From a virus, in IMG/VR virus record IMGVR_UViG_3300046007_000337, positions 1 through 21,201 of that record: a stretch of 21,201 nt of DNA; one strand, 5' to 3'. Position 1 is the stretch's first letter. Each line of letters opens with the position of its first letter. The notes under the pieces were generated by a model. That model saw only the letters and a list, made by a program, of their open reading frames with translations. It was not told where the DNA came from and searched no databases. Both the position numbers and the translations under genes were made by a program. Shown here one piece after another: positions 1 through 7,279 of this stretch.

Positions 1-372
1 ATCGACAAAACCACCGGGCTTCTTTGCTGTCTTGGAGAGTTTGATATATGCATCATCTAATTTTGATCTATACATATCCGAAAGATCTGCAAGACCATTG
101 GCCTTGGAGTCAATCAGATAATCCAGAGTCTGCTCAAACAAATCTCCACCCAGCTTGAATGCCTGTGCTCCGAGAGCGTCCCAAGCAATGCCGGGATCTA
201 CCGATGCAATGACACCGGGAAGGATTGTCTGTCCTTCCTGTGGTGTCAGGATTGGCATGGCTGGAGTCGTGAATCCGACTTCCGGACCTTTTTCAAATAT
301 TGTCTGCTCTAGTGGATCAGCTGGGTTTTTGCTGAGCAATGAGCGTAGTGAGTCTAATTCACCTTTAGCCAT
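1..372 (-). CDS. Probable internal virion / ejection protein, N-terminal part (cut by window edge)
   Basis: An open frame begins with ATG at 372-370 and runs without a stop for 124 codons to the left edge, so the 3' end is missing. It starts MAKGELDSLRSLLSKN and continues with a proline-rich stretch and then charged, helix-prone sequence containing DLSDMYRSKLDDAY. The start overlaps the stop of the upstream gene by 8 nt (ATGGCTAA), typical of this genome and in favour of a real gene. I do not recognise the visible part. Its position after a gp14-like gene and another virion-type gene suggests a large internal core or ejection protein (T7 gp15/gp16 type). No lytic transglycosylase motif lies in the visible part. 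The gene call is firm and the function is inferred from position. Confidence 0.7.
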   Translation of the reverse strand, partial: MAKGELDSLRSLLSKNPADPLEQTIFEKGPEVGFTTPAMPILTPQEGQTILPGVIASVDPGIAWDALGAQAFKLGGDLFEQTLDYLIDSKANGLADLSDMYRSKLDDAYIKLSKTAKKPGGFVD

Positions 373-1414
373 TATTCATGTCTCCTAACATATCGCCATA
401 TTGACTCATGGCGGTGTAGATTGTTTGTGCTAGATCTTTATAGGATGATACTCGCTTGGCTGTAATCTCTCCCTTGATTCCACGAATGATCTGCTGTCGC
501 TTATCAGACTCTGGAACCATTGAGAAAGCCTCTCCCCATCTATCGACGGTGAACTTGCCTTCTTCAAGCATCTTGGTTGCTGCGGCTTCTGAGGCTCGCT
601 CATCCTGCTTGATCTTGTTTCGGTTCATGTAGATGGATTCTTCGATGGCTTCCTTGAAGTAAGGACTTGCGGTTTCCTTTACCTTTAGCTGCTCAGCAGC
701 CGAGGGAGAACCATAGATATCGTTATTAAAGATATCGTTTCTATCCTTGATGGCAAAGCTAGGAACAAAAGTTCCGTCATCCTTGTATACACCAGCCCGA
801 CCATTAACGACATCGGCAACATCAAGTAGATTGAGCTGCTCAAGTCTTACCAAATCATTTGTATGATCATCAATGGCGGTGTCTGGATCTAGGGTTGCTT
901 TGGACAAGAATACCTTTGAACGACCACGAACATCATCCGCATAGACCTGTGCCGACTTATTGTAGTTGGCGTTAGCAACAACGGTTGAGATCTTGGCTAG
1001 CTCAGGCTCAAGGATTGGCTTTACCCAATCAGGAGAGTTTGCGATTCTGTCTCGGAGGAAGAATTCCTTTGCTGTCGTGCCTGAGATCTGCTTGAGTTCT
1101 CTAGCCGTGACATTGATAAAGTCTTCCTTGGTTCCCTCAAAGCCTCTTGGATTGAGGTCTTGATATGCTTTCCAGTAATACTGCTTTGCCTCATTTGACA
1201 AGCCAGTGGTATCCACGCTCTTCTTCCAATAGTTGAATCTATCTTCAGGAGCATTGGGATACATTGACATTGCTCTTTTGGTTGCTGCATCAAGCTTCAT
1301 TTTTTCCTCAGCCGCAATGAGTTTGTTTGCGTCTGGTGCTTTGGCAGCTGCTGGTCCTACTACTGACTCTGTAGCTATCTGCTGTAGAGATGAGTATAAG
1401 TCTTTCTTAGCCAT
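365..1414 (-). CDS. Hypothetical protein, probable internal virion protein (gp15-like position)
   Basis: This 349-aa soluble protein is mainly alpha-helical by composition, rich in Ala, Lys, Asp and Glu, with no signal peptide or membrane segment. Its N-terminus (MAKKDLYSSLQQIATES) resembles that of the next gene (MAKGELDSLRSLLSKN) in length and style, as if both shared a short leader helix. It starts directly at the stop of the gp14-like gene and ends inside the start of the next gene, so the three form one translational unit downstream of large terminase. T7 gp15 is about twice as long, so this would be a short form or a different core component. No enzymatic motif was seen. Assignment to the virion interior rests on neighbours only. 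Confidence 0.65.
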   Translation of the reverse strand: MAKKDLYSSLQQIATESVVGPAAAKAPDANKLIAAEEKMKLDAATKRAMSMYPNAPEDRFNYWKKSVDTTGLSNEAKQYYWKAYQDLNPRGFEGTKEDFINVTARELKQISGTTAKEFFLRDRIANSPDWVKPILEPELAKISTVVANANYNKSAQVYADDVRGRSKVFLSKATLDPDTAIDDHTNDLVRLEQLNLLDVADVVNGRAGVYKDDGTFVPSFAIKDRNDIFNNDIYGSPSAAEQLKVKETASPYFKEAIEESIYMNRNKIKQDERASEAAATKMLEEGKFTVDRWGEAFSMVPESDKRQQIIRGIKGEITAKRVSSYKDLAQTIYTAMSQYGDMLGDMNNG

Positions 1415-2136
1415 TAGAAACCTCTCATTGCTTGTCTAGAAGCTAGTGCTGATGAGGATAGTGAAGCATCGCTTCCATTGCCCATGCCTCCACCACCTCC
1501 ACCCCAACCATATGAAAGCTGTGCGCTGTAACCAGCGGCAGCTCCACCAAGACCAGCTGAAATCAATCCAGTTGTCAAAGCTGAGGAACTGGAGTCGATG
1601 ATTGGCTGCTTGTTTGGAATGAATGTGGTCTGCTGAGGCCATGAGGTATCCGCTCTTTGTGATAATCTGGCTGCTTGCTGTGATTCAATATCACGATAGG
1701 CATTCTTGTAGTTTGTCTTGAGAGCAAGCATGTTGGCTCCCAATGCTTCCATGTTCTGGCGCATCAAGGCTCTGGCTGTTCCGCTCTGGGAACCCATGCC
1801 ACGACCTGTCATAGTGCTGTTGAAAGCCGCTGAAGCCTGAGCTGTCTGCTTGCTTAGTGTGCTCTTTTGGTTTGAGAACGACCGATCAAGATATAGCTCG
1901 GCCAAGGCTCGCTCTCTGGTAGCACCAAGCTCAATGGCTCGGTTGCGCTCCAGAGCAGCCTGAAACTGTCTCATTTGATTTCTGTTGTTGGCTTCGTTCT
2001 GCCACTGCGCTCTGAAGTTCTCGTTGCGCTGCTGAATCTCTGCCGACATAGCCTTTGCCTTGGCTTCGCTAGCCCCGGCAAACGCACCCATAATTCCTTG
2101 GGCTAAAGCCATTCCACCTAAAATTAATGGAACCAT
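1414..2136 (-). CDS. Internal virion protein, T7 gp14-like
   Basis: This 240-aa protein has a T7 gp14-like pattern. A hydrophobic, glycine/alanine-rich N-terminus (MVPLILGGMALAQGIMGAF) is followed by a long Gln/Asn/Arg/Glu-rich helical segment (about residues 25-160, with QQRNENFRAQWQNEANNRNQ). The C-terminus is Gly/Ser/Ala-rich and includes a poly-glycine run. In T7, gp14 is an ejected core protein that forms the outer-membrane part of the DNA conduit; it is 196 aa, so this one is somewhat longer. The ATG overlaps the terL stop by one base (TAATG). Its place directly after large terminase differs from T7, where gene 14 lies before the fibre and terminase genes. Family call from sequence pattern and context. 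Confidence 0.7.
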   Translation of the reverse strand: MVPLILGGMALAQGIMGAFAGASEAKAKAMSAEIQQRNENFRAQWQNEANNRNQMRQFQAALERNRAIELGATRERALAELYLDRSFSNQKSTLSKQTAQASAAFNSTMTGRGMGSQSGTARALMRQNMEALGANMLALKTNYKNAYRDIESQQAARLSQRADTSWPQQTTFIPNKQPIIDSSSSALTTGLISAGLGGAAAGYSAQLSYGWGGGGGGMGNGSDASLSSSALASRQAMRGF

Positions 2137-3818
2137 TATATTTTTCTCCTTAGAATGGATTTACCAAACTTATTCTGTTTAGGTTCTTTTCCGTTCAATA
2201 GGATAGCACCGGAGATTCTATCTCCTAGAATACCTAGGGATCTCTTGTTGCTCATCCATTCTTTTACTTTATTCTTGTAGTCTTCTTCCTGCCTGACAAC
2301 CATCTCCTTATCGGGGTCGATTGCCAAGGCATCGGTCCAGTAAGACACGGCAGCAGCAAGAACATCCACACGGTCATCGTGCTTCAGTGCTCCACGCTTT
2401 TCCTGCATTCTGGTTATCTGAACTTGGTTGTCCTTGTCCATGATTACCTGAGTATCCATGACTAGTCTGTGCTGAGCCATGATAGGTTCCAGCGTATTGA
2501 TAATTCTGATTTCCTTTTGACCGGATACCTTGAATTCCTCAATGGCTACAGGACCGCAGTTCTGAGTGAGAACCGGAGCAAGGATCTTTCCGAACATGCC
2601 ATCACCATAGTTAGACTCGTATCTAACCATGTTAATGTTGTACTGGTTGATCAACTTGCAGATCTTCATCAGCGTTGGCGTGTCGTATCCCCCTTGGATA
2701 CCGAGGAGTTCATGGACGACAACATAACCATGAGCGAATGACGCAATACAGATTGCAGTCTCATCCGCACCACGACCAGACGGGTCGATGAACATAACGG
2801 TTTGAATATACGGGACAAACTTGGGTTCAATGTGCATCGGCTCATAGACCAGATCTCCTTTCATGCCGAACGAGGATACCCGCCGATTGACCACGCTCTT
2901 TGCATGGACTACCTTCACGGGGAAGACCTCTGGATCGACATCAATAACGATCAGGTCTTCAAGCCTGAGCGGATATTTCTTGTTGTCTGCTGAAGTCGTT
3001 TTGAGTTTATAGTGGAGTTCAAAGTTTGTAGGACCAATCTTTGCTTCAAGTTCAGCAAGTTTCTCATCCGAGAATCTTTCCGGCTGAGTCGAACAACCCG
3101 ACTCCAAGCCCAATTGCAACACATAGGTATCAACATCTTCAACATCCTCTGCATTATCCAAGTCCGGCATTACTGCGGGGAACTTGATAATCTTGTATAT
3201 GCCACCTAGTTTGTTGTATACTGAGTCCTTGGATTGTGGCGTACCGAGGAATCGAATAGAAGAATCATCTTCTTTGTTCTTTACATTCTCAAGCTCAAGA
3301 CATCTCTCCCAGAGTTTCTCTCTGGCCTGTGGACTGTCTGAGTTCTCAGGGATCTCAATGTCATCGCCAATGATCTTGTCTGCGTGTAGACCAGTGATCT
3401 GGGAGGTGATGCCTCTGGCGGTAACGGATAGATCCTGAGTGAATTTAGTTCTGTTGTTTACATTAAATCCAAATGCACTATCCTTGTCAAACTCCTGTGG
3501 TTCAAGGGTTTTCATGTATGGAACCAGAGTCAGGATTGATCTGGTCTGCGACACGAACTTGATGGCCTTGTCAGCCGTAGCAGAAAGTACAAGTACTGTA
3601 GTATTGGGATTCCGTAGGAGAATCCATGAAACATAACAAGCCGTAATTACACTCTTGCCAGCACCGCGCCCTGCCTGTAGGATGTGGTCGTTTGGACCAT
3701 CCTGTAGCCTGTTGGCAATGGCATACTGGAGTGGGGTGGGTTGCCCTAGCCCCAAGTATTTGAAGCAAAAGTATAGGTGATTACGGAAGTCGTCTATGAC
3801 CTCTGGGGGTGGCTTCAT
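2136..3818 (-). CDS. terL: Terminase large subunit (DNA packaging ATPase/nuclease)
   Basis: This is the motor protein that docks on the portal, pumps DNA into the prohead and cuts concatemers. Its 560 aa compare with 586 in T7 gp19. The ATPase half shows Walker A GRGAGKS (residues 50-56), the LSATADKA region (about 79-86) and a Walker B-like IIGDDIEI (149-156). The nuclease half shows FIDPSGRGADETA (343-355, with candidate metal-binding D345) and HDDRVDVLAAAV (480-491), the usual late Asp motif. The start has a good ribosome-binding site (AAGGAA, about 9 nt upstream) after a 124-nt structured leader. The stop overlaps the next ATG. The small terminase gene lies upstream but is separated by an HNH endonuclease gene. 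Confidence 0.97.
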   Translation of the reverse strand: MKPPPEVIDDFRNHLYFCFKYLGLGQPTPLQYAIANRLQDGPNDHILQAGRGAGKSVITACYVSWILLRNPNTTVLVLSATADKAIKFVSQTRSILTLVPYMKTLEPQEFDKDSAFGFNVNNRTKFTQDLSVTARGITSQITGLHADKIIGDDIEIPENSDSPQAREKLWERCLELENVKNKEDDSSIRFLGTPQSKDSVYNKLGGIYKIIKFPAVMPDLDNAEDVEDVDTYVLQLGLESGCSTQPERFSDEKLAELEAKIGPTNFELHYKLKTTSADNKKYPLRLEDLIVIDVDPEVFPVKVVHAKSVVNRRVSSFGMKGDLVYEPMHIEPKFVPYIQTVMFIDPSGRGADETAICIASFAHGYVVVHELLGIQGGYDTPTLMKICKLINQYNINMVRYESNYGDGMFGKILAPVLTQNCGPVAIEEFKVSGQKEIRIINTLEPIMAQHRLVMDTQVIMDKDNQVQITRMQEKRGALKHDDRVDVLAAAVSYWTDALAIDPDKEMVVRQEEDYKNKVKEWMSNKRSLGILGDRISGAILLNGKEPKQNKFGKSILRRKI

Positions 3819-3942
3819 GCTATCAAATTCCTTTCTAAAGCCGCTAGGATGCCCTAGGATCGGTTTCTTAGTTTAAAGAGGGTCTATACCCATCTAGAAC
3901 GAAGAATCGTTCCTAGGGCATTCTAGGGCCATTACTGAAAGG
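3819..3942 (-). promoter_or_regulatory. Structured non-coding leader upstream of terL
   Basis: This 124-nt gap has no plausible gene. On the minus strand an 11-bp perfect inverted repeat (ATGCCCTAGGA with TCCTAGGGCAT, plus coordinates 3911-3921 and 3849-3859) encloses two further hairpins. One is GAACGA/TCGTTC (3897-3912, loop of 4) and the other GGGT/ACCC (3880-3891, loop of 4). The outer stem can be extended imperfectly by repeated CTAG-containing sequence on both sides. No clear host promoter or T-tract terminator is visible. It may be an RNA-processing site, a leader controlling terL, or a DNA site. Structure seen by eye, role unknown. Confidence 0.6.
3849..3921. repeat. 11-bp perfect inverted repeat (51-nt spacer)
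   Basis: The arms at 3849-3859 and 3911-3921 are exact reverse complements. Related CTAG-centred words flank both arms (CTAGGAT at 3844-3850, TTCTAGGGCC at 3921-3930), giving an imperfect extension of about 20 nt with a few mismatches. CCTAGG is itself palindromic, so each arm contains a dyad as well as pairing with the other. Confidence 0.8.
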
Positions 3943-4383
3943 CTATCTTAATTCTCTATTAGTAGTGTCTACTTTATTGGTTGTTTTGTTGTAGTGCCTT
4001 AATTTATGACAGTTAGGGCAAAGAAAGACACCCTTACTTAATTCTTGTTCTATTCTTTTTATCGAATTGTAAGAAAGTAAACTACCTAATTTAATATTGT
4101 CTTCAGCTAAAACTATATGGTGAAACTCTAAAATATTAGGCTCAACCGCCCAGCCACAATCAAAGCATTTTTTTCTTACTTGATTGATATATTCTCTTTT
4201 TTCTTCTCGTCTTTTTTCAATGTACTGTTTTTTCTTTTCTTTATTTACACGAATATAGTTTTTGTGGTACTTTGCCTTATAGTCTTTTTTGCTTTGCTTC
4301 TTTTTTGCTAAACAACAGCGAAGACATCTACAACCTTTTCCATAAGCTGTAATAGGGCTTAGTGTGATATACTTACAAACCAT
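3943..4383 (-). CDS. HNH homing-type endonuclease inserted between terS and terL
   Basis: This 146-aa basic protein carries a zinc-finger HNH nuclease core: CFDC (C73, C76), EFHHI (H88-H89, the likely catalytic pair) and CPNCHKLRH (C122, C125, H126, H130). A further Cys-rich element (GCRCLRCC, 18-24) and a very Lys/Arg/Tyr-rich segment (about 28-70) are of the DNA-binding kind seen in free-standing phage homing endonucleases. I chose the ATG at 4383 because AAAGGAACC sits just upstream; an ATG at 4431 would add 16 residues. The gene is visibly more AT-rich than its neighbours and splits the terminase pair, as expected of a mobile gene. Some phages need an HNH protein for packaging, so a packaging role remains possible but less likely. 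Confidence 0.88.
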   Translation of the reverse strand: MVCKYITLSPITAYGKGCRCLRCCLAKKKQSKKDYKAKYHKNYIRVNKEKKKQYIEKRREEKREYINQVRKKCFDCGWAVEPNILEFHHIVLAEDNIKLGSLLSYNSIKRIEQELSKGVFLCPNCHKLRHYNKTTNKVDTTNRELR

Positions 4384-4405
4384 ATAGGTTCCTTTCAGTA
4401 AGTAA

Positions 4406-4437
4406 AACCTAAAGGGAGATTTCTCTCCCAATAGGTT
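4406..4437 (-). promoter_or_regulatory. GAAA-tetraloop hairpin at the terS/HNH junction
   Basis: On the minus-strand transcript, AACCUA and GGGAGA pair with UCUCCC and UAGGUU around a GAAA tetraloop, with a symmetrical UU/UU internal loop between the two 6-bp stems. The 5' arm overlaps the terS stop codon (4436-4438). A second AACCUA lies at 4385-4390, next to the HNH ribosome-binding site, and could compete for the UAGGUU arm. The sequence after the hairpin is U-containing but not a clean tract, so it may be a weak terminator. A translation-controlling element fits better. Confidence 0.65.
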
Positions 4438-4660
4438 AGATTGATGAAGATTTAAATTTAAAAGGCATTTTAGATTTCATAGCTTCTTCTAAAGTATCTA
4501 ATGAAGAGGAAGGAATTCCATCTAAAGCTTCTCTATTGTCGTTTATGACACCGCGAATAATAGTATACAAACCGGGTGTTCGCTTAGTGTCATCATAGAG
4601 ATCTTCCATAAGACAATCAAGCAGCCTTTTATTTAATTCGTTGATTAGTTCTTTGTTCAC
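4436..4660 (-). CDS. terS: Terminase small subunit, T7 gp18-like
   Basis: This 74-aa acidic helical protein carries the pattern of T7-family DNA maturase A: an N-terminal helical stretch LNKRLLDCLMEDLYDD (9-24), a central GLYTIIRGVINDN (30-42), and a C-terminal Pro-Phe ending (MPFKF). T7 gp18 has 89 aa. Small terminases recognise the packaging site and load the large subunit. The start is GTG at 4660, whose bases overlap the stop of the upstream membrane-protein gene as GTGA. Its location between the lysis-type genes and large terminase matches the T7 order. Downstream lies the HNH gene instead of terL. The family call rests on pattern, size and position; the primary sequence is short. Confidence 0.72.
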   Translation of the reverse strand: MNKELINELNKRLLDCLMEDLYDDTKRTPGLYTIIRGVINDNREALDGIPSSSLDTLEEAMKSKMPFKFKSSSI

Positions 4661-4770
4661 TTCTTCTTGAAAAGCTCAGGCAGCTTGCTTACGGGAACGA
4701 CAGAACCCGCAATGTAGCCGACTGCAAAGAGCATAAGAGCGAACCAAACTGAACCTAGGAATGATGCCAT
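4657..4770 (-). CDS. Small single-span membrane protein, holin-type candidate
   Basis: A 37-aa frame starts at ATG 4770-4768, one base after the stop of the upstream lipoprotein gene. It encodes one hydrophobic helix (about residues 4-26, with WFALMLFAVGYIAG) and a short basic tail ending in KKK. The stop overlaps the terS GTG by 4 nt, so it sits in a coupled chain. T7 has its holin (gp17.5, one membrane segment) in the same interval between fibre and terS. This suggests a holin or accessory lysis peptide. The basic tail predicts a cytoplasmic C-terminus. The membrane segment is clear, the lysis role is positional, and the gene is shorter than typical holins. Confidence 0.62.
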   Translation of the reverse strand: MASFLGSVWFALMLFAVGYIAGSVVPVSKLPELFKKK

Positions 4771-4771
4771 A

Positions 4772-5242
4772 TCATTTACTCACTTTCTTGTACGCAGCGT
4801 CAAAGGCGGGATCTGAGGCCCGCATCACTGCAATTGCTTCACGAATGGTGGTTGGGTCTGTATCATCCTTGGCCTCGGCAAGCACCTTAGCTTGCTGAAG
4901 TTTCTTGTCTGGGATGAACAGTCCTAATGAATAGACCACCTTTTTAATTAGTGTACCGACTCCGGTATACCAGAAAAGGAAACAAACTCCAATCACGGCC
5001 AAGGCAATAGCCCCGTATGTGATCATGTCTCCCCACCAAGGGGTAGTATCTTTTACATTGCCAACCGCTCCTGCAATGTCAGCAGACTCGCCTATGATAT
5101 TGTGGGCATGCTTGTGGGCTACCTTGATATCGGAGGTGCGTAGAATGGACATTGCTTCTTTTTGGATGTAATGGTTGCTGGTGGATATCTCTTGGGTTGA
5201 AGAGCATCCAACTAGAAATAAAAACCAGAGGTAGCGAATCAT
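4772..5242 (-). CDS. Membrane lipoprotein with second membrane segment, candidate unimolecular spanin
   Basis: This 156-aa protein begins with a very short signal ending in the lipobox LVGC (C13), predicting lipid attachment. Residues 14-70 are hydrophilic, with WW at 69-70 just before a strong transmembrane helix (about 73-95, with YGAIALAVIGVCFLF). A charged domain of about 60 residues follows. A protein tethered to the outer membrane by a lipid and to the inner membrane by a downstream helix is the architecture of unimolecular spanins, which fuse the two membranes in the last step of lysis. The C-terminal soluble tail is longer than I would expect for that class. Its ATG overlaps the upstream stop by 4 nt. 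It could instead be an inner-membrane lipoprotein of unknown role. Confidence 0.68.
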   Translation of the reverse strand: MIRYLWFLFLVGCSSTQEISTSNHYIQKEAMSILRTSDIKVAHKHAHNIIGESADIAGAVGNVKDTTPWWGDMITYGAIALAVIGVCFLFWYTGVGTLIKKVVYSLGLFIPDKKLQQAKVLAEAKDDTDPTTIREAIAVMRASDPAFDAAYKKVSK

Positions 5243-5493
5243 TTTGACTCCAGCATTTCGACACGATATTTCAGTGCCTTGAGATCCCCAACTACTGTTA
5301 GGATATTCTTGCCGTTCTCAATGTCAGCCTTTACCAGATCCTTTGTTATCTCCTTGAGTTGCTTTAACTCTTCGGCATTGGATTCTATCAGGGCTTCTCG
5401 CTTACCTAATTTTACAATGACAGTGACTACACCAATGGTGAGAATAGCCAACTGCATAACAGAAACATATATTGCAAGGTTATTCTCAGTCAT
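5239..5493 (-). CDS. Small membrane protein with coiled coil, lysis-region
   Basis: This 84-aa protein has one N-terminal transmembrane segment (about residues 6-28, with AILTIGVVTVIV), followed by KLGKR and then a long heptad-like helix rich in Glu, Lys and Leu to the end. Basic residues directly after the helix favour a cytoplasmic C-terminal domain, which argues against an inner-membrane spanin whose coiled coil would face the periplasm. Start at 5493 is supported by AGGAG upstream. The stop overlaps the next start (ATGA), so it is coupled to the candidate spanin. Holin, antiholin or i-spanin-like roles are all possible. Fibre-to-terminase position and membrane topology are the only clues. 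Confidence 0.7.
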   Translation of the reverse strand: MTENNLAIYVSVMQLAILTIGVVTVIVKLGKREALIESNAEELKQLKEITKDLVKADIENGKNILTVVGDLKALKYRVEMLESK

Positions 5494-5505
5494 AATTAAC
5501 TCCTG

Positions 5506-7269
5506 TTATAATCCTATATGTCCAGAGAAACGAATTAGAGTACTAGTTGTAACTTGATTAGGAGCAAATACAGAAGTTTTAGTATCTGCTGCAGATACTA
5601 ATCTAAATGTTATTACAGAAGTAGAAGCTGACCATAAACCAAGCACATAAATAGTATTTCCTGCTATGCTTTGAAATTCACAGTTAAAAGTTGCACCAGC
5701 ATTAGCACTAGCAGTAAAAGGTAGATTTGTTATTTGTACTGCTCCTGTTGGGCTTCCTGTAGGAGCAGCACTAAATACAAGCAAGCCTTCAAATAAAACT
5801 CTATTACCTATTCTGGTATATGTGATTTTGTTATTAGCGGCTGATGAGTTATCTAATGTAAATGTTCCTGCTGTTCCTGAACCTTGCACATGTGCTGCTA
5901 GAATAGTATGCGTTCCTTCTACATAAGCATCCAGTGTGTAAGCATCTGTACTAAATCCAGATGCGGGGAACTTAATACCAGAAGCATCAGAAGGAATTCT
6001 AAGTCTTTCTGTGTCGTTGGTTCCAAATACAATTGGGGCAGGGCTGCTAGTAACTACTGCCATTATAGTAGGAGTAGTTCCATATACAGCTACCATATCA
6101 GCCCGAGATTGACCAGCAATTAATGCGCCAGAAGCGAGTGTACCATATGAACGAATATCAATGGTTGCGCCATCAGCTTTAGAGCCAGTAATAGCATAGC
6201 TATCTGAGTCAGTAGCTTCAGTTCTTACTTCAGTTGCTGTTGCTTTAACAACATGAAGAGAAACTGAAGGTGTTGCCGTACCAATACCAACTCTATTGTT
6301 TGAAGCATCAACCACAAGTGTAGTTGTATCGACAGTCAAGGCTCCAGTTACTGAAGCTGAGGCAAGAGTCGAAGCTCCGGCATTCAATGTGCTGGAAAGC
6401 ACGGTTGCTCCGGTAACATTGAGAGTGCCGCCTACAGTGGTATTTCCCGTGTCATTGGCAACAAGGAACTTATTAGTATCCATTGTCAGACCACCATTTA
6501 GTGTGGTCATGCCAGTTACCAATAGGCTTGAATCCATTGTAACTGTGTTCTGGAATACAGCAGCTCCGCTGAAGGTCTTTGCTCCGGTAATGCTCTGGGC
6601 TACAGAGTCACCTACCTTGACATACTGAGCATCCGCAAATTGTTTATTTACAGCATCAGTGCCAGCAGCTGGATTAGCTAGATTAACAATCTTATTAGAA
6701 TTCATGTCTAGATTGTTATTGACACCAAAGGCTGGTGCTGAAGATCCAGTTACATCGCTGCTTCTTAGATATTCAGATTCTAGCTTATAGATTAACTCTT
6801 GATTGAGTTTAATCAGCTGGTTCATCTGAAAATTAAGTTGCTCACTAGTCAAGCGTGTGCCAGCCGACCAAGTTACATATTTACCACTTGAGAATGTCTT
6901 TCTACGGACAACAACAGCATCACTAACAGTAATAGTTGGGATTGTAACTGATGTTCCAGAAAGAGGCCCACCAGTAAGAATATAATATCTGGTTGTTGGA
7001 CTAGAGGGTGTAAGACCATTGATAACCGAAGTTGTTTCATTTACAGTATAATCGTTTTTGTTTACAATGAAGATTCGATGTAAATCATATACTGTGATCT
7101 GACCAGCTACATCATTTGGGCTTGATGGAAGAGTGAAGATTCTTTCTACTTCCAGCTGATCCTTATGTGGAACACTGGATTCCAAAGGAAGCGTGGCATA
7201 GGAAAAGGATGTACCATTCCAAGGTCCAGATACGGATGTTGTTATGTTTGTTAAATTATCATAAGCCAT
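5506..7269 (-). CDS. Tail fibre protein with T7 gp17-like N-terminal domain
   Basis: This 587-aa receptor-binding fibre subunit is probably trimeric. Residues 1 to about 165 match the pattern of the T7 fibre N-terminus that anchors to the tail, including a turn-rich beta part (FIVNKNDYTVNETT), VVVRRKT and WSAGTRLTSEQLNFQMNQL before a helical linker (about 150-170). The middle has short repeated shaft-like units (DMNSNKIVNLANPAAGTDAVNKQ, then TLNVTGATVLSSTLNAG, VGIGTATP). The C-terminal 200 residues are beta-rich and likely bind the receptor or cap the trimer. No intramolecular chaperone motif was recognised. It follows tail tube protein B by 10 nt with GGAG as ribosome-binding site. The distal coding part looks more AT-rich than the proximal part, as often seen in exchanged fibre tips. 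Confidence 0.88.
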   Translation of the reverse strand: MAYDNLTNITTSVSGPWNGTSFSYATLPLESSVPHKDQLEVERIFTLPSSPNDVAGQITVYDLHRIFIVNKNDYTVNETTSVINGLTPSSPTTRYYILTGGPLSGTSVTIPTITVSDAVVVRRKTFSSGKYVTWSAGTRLTSEQLNFQMNQLIKLNQELIYKLESEYLRSSDVTGSSAPAFGVNNNLDMNSNKIVNLANPAAGTDAVNKQFADAQYVKVGDSVAQSITGAKTFSGAAVFQNTVTMDSSLLVTGMTTLNGGLTMDTNKFLVANDTGNTTVGGTLNVTGATVLSSTLNAGASTLASASVTGALTVDTTTLVVDASNNRVGIGTATPSVSLHVVKATATEVRTEATDSDSYAITGSKADGATIDIRSYGTLASGALIAGQSRADMVAVYGTTPTIMAVVTSSPAPIVFGTNDTERLRIPSDASGIKFPASGFSTDAYTLDAYVEGTHTILAAHVQGSGTAGTFTLDNSSAANNKITYTRIGNRVLFEGLLVFSAAPTGSPTGAVQITNLPFTASANAGATFNCEFQSIAGNTIYVLGLWSASTSVITFRLVSAADTKTSVFAPNQVTTSTLIRFSGHIGL

Positions 7270-7279
7270 ATAGACTCCA

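Noticed and set aside
155-388. Plus-strand 77-codon frame at the left end
   Set aside because: It lies antisense to the partial virion gene, whose minus-strand frame is open to the edge and coupled to its neighbour.
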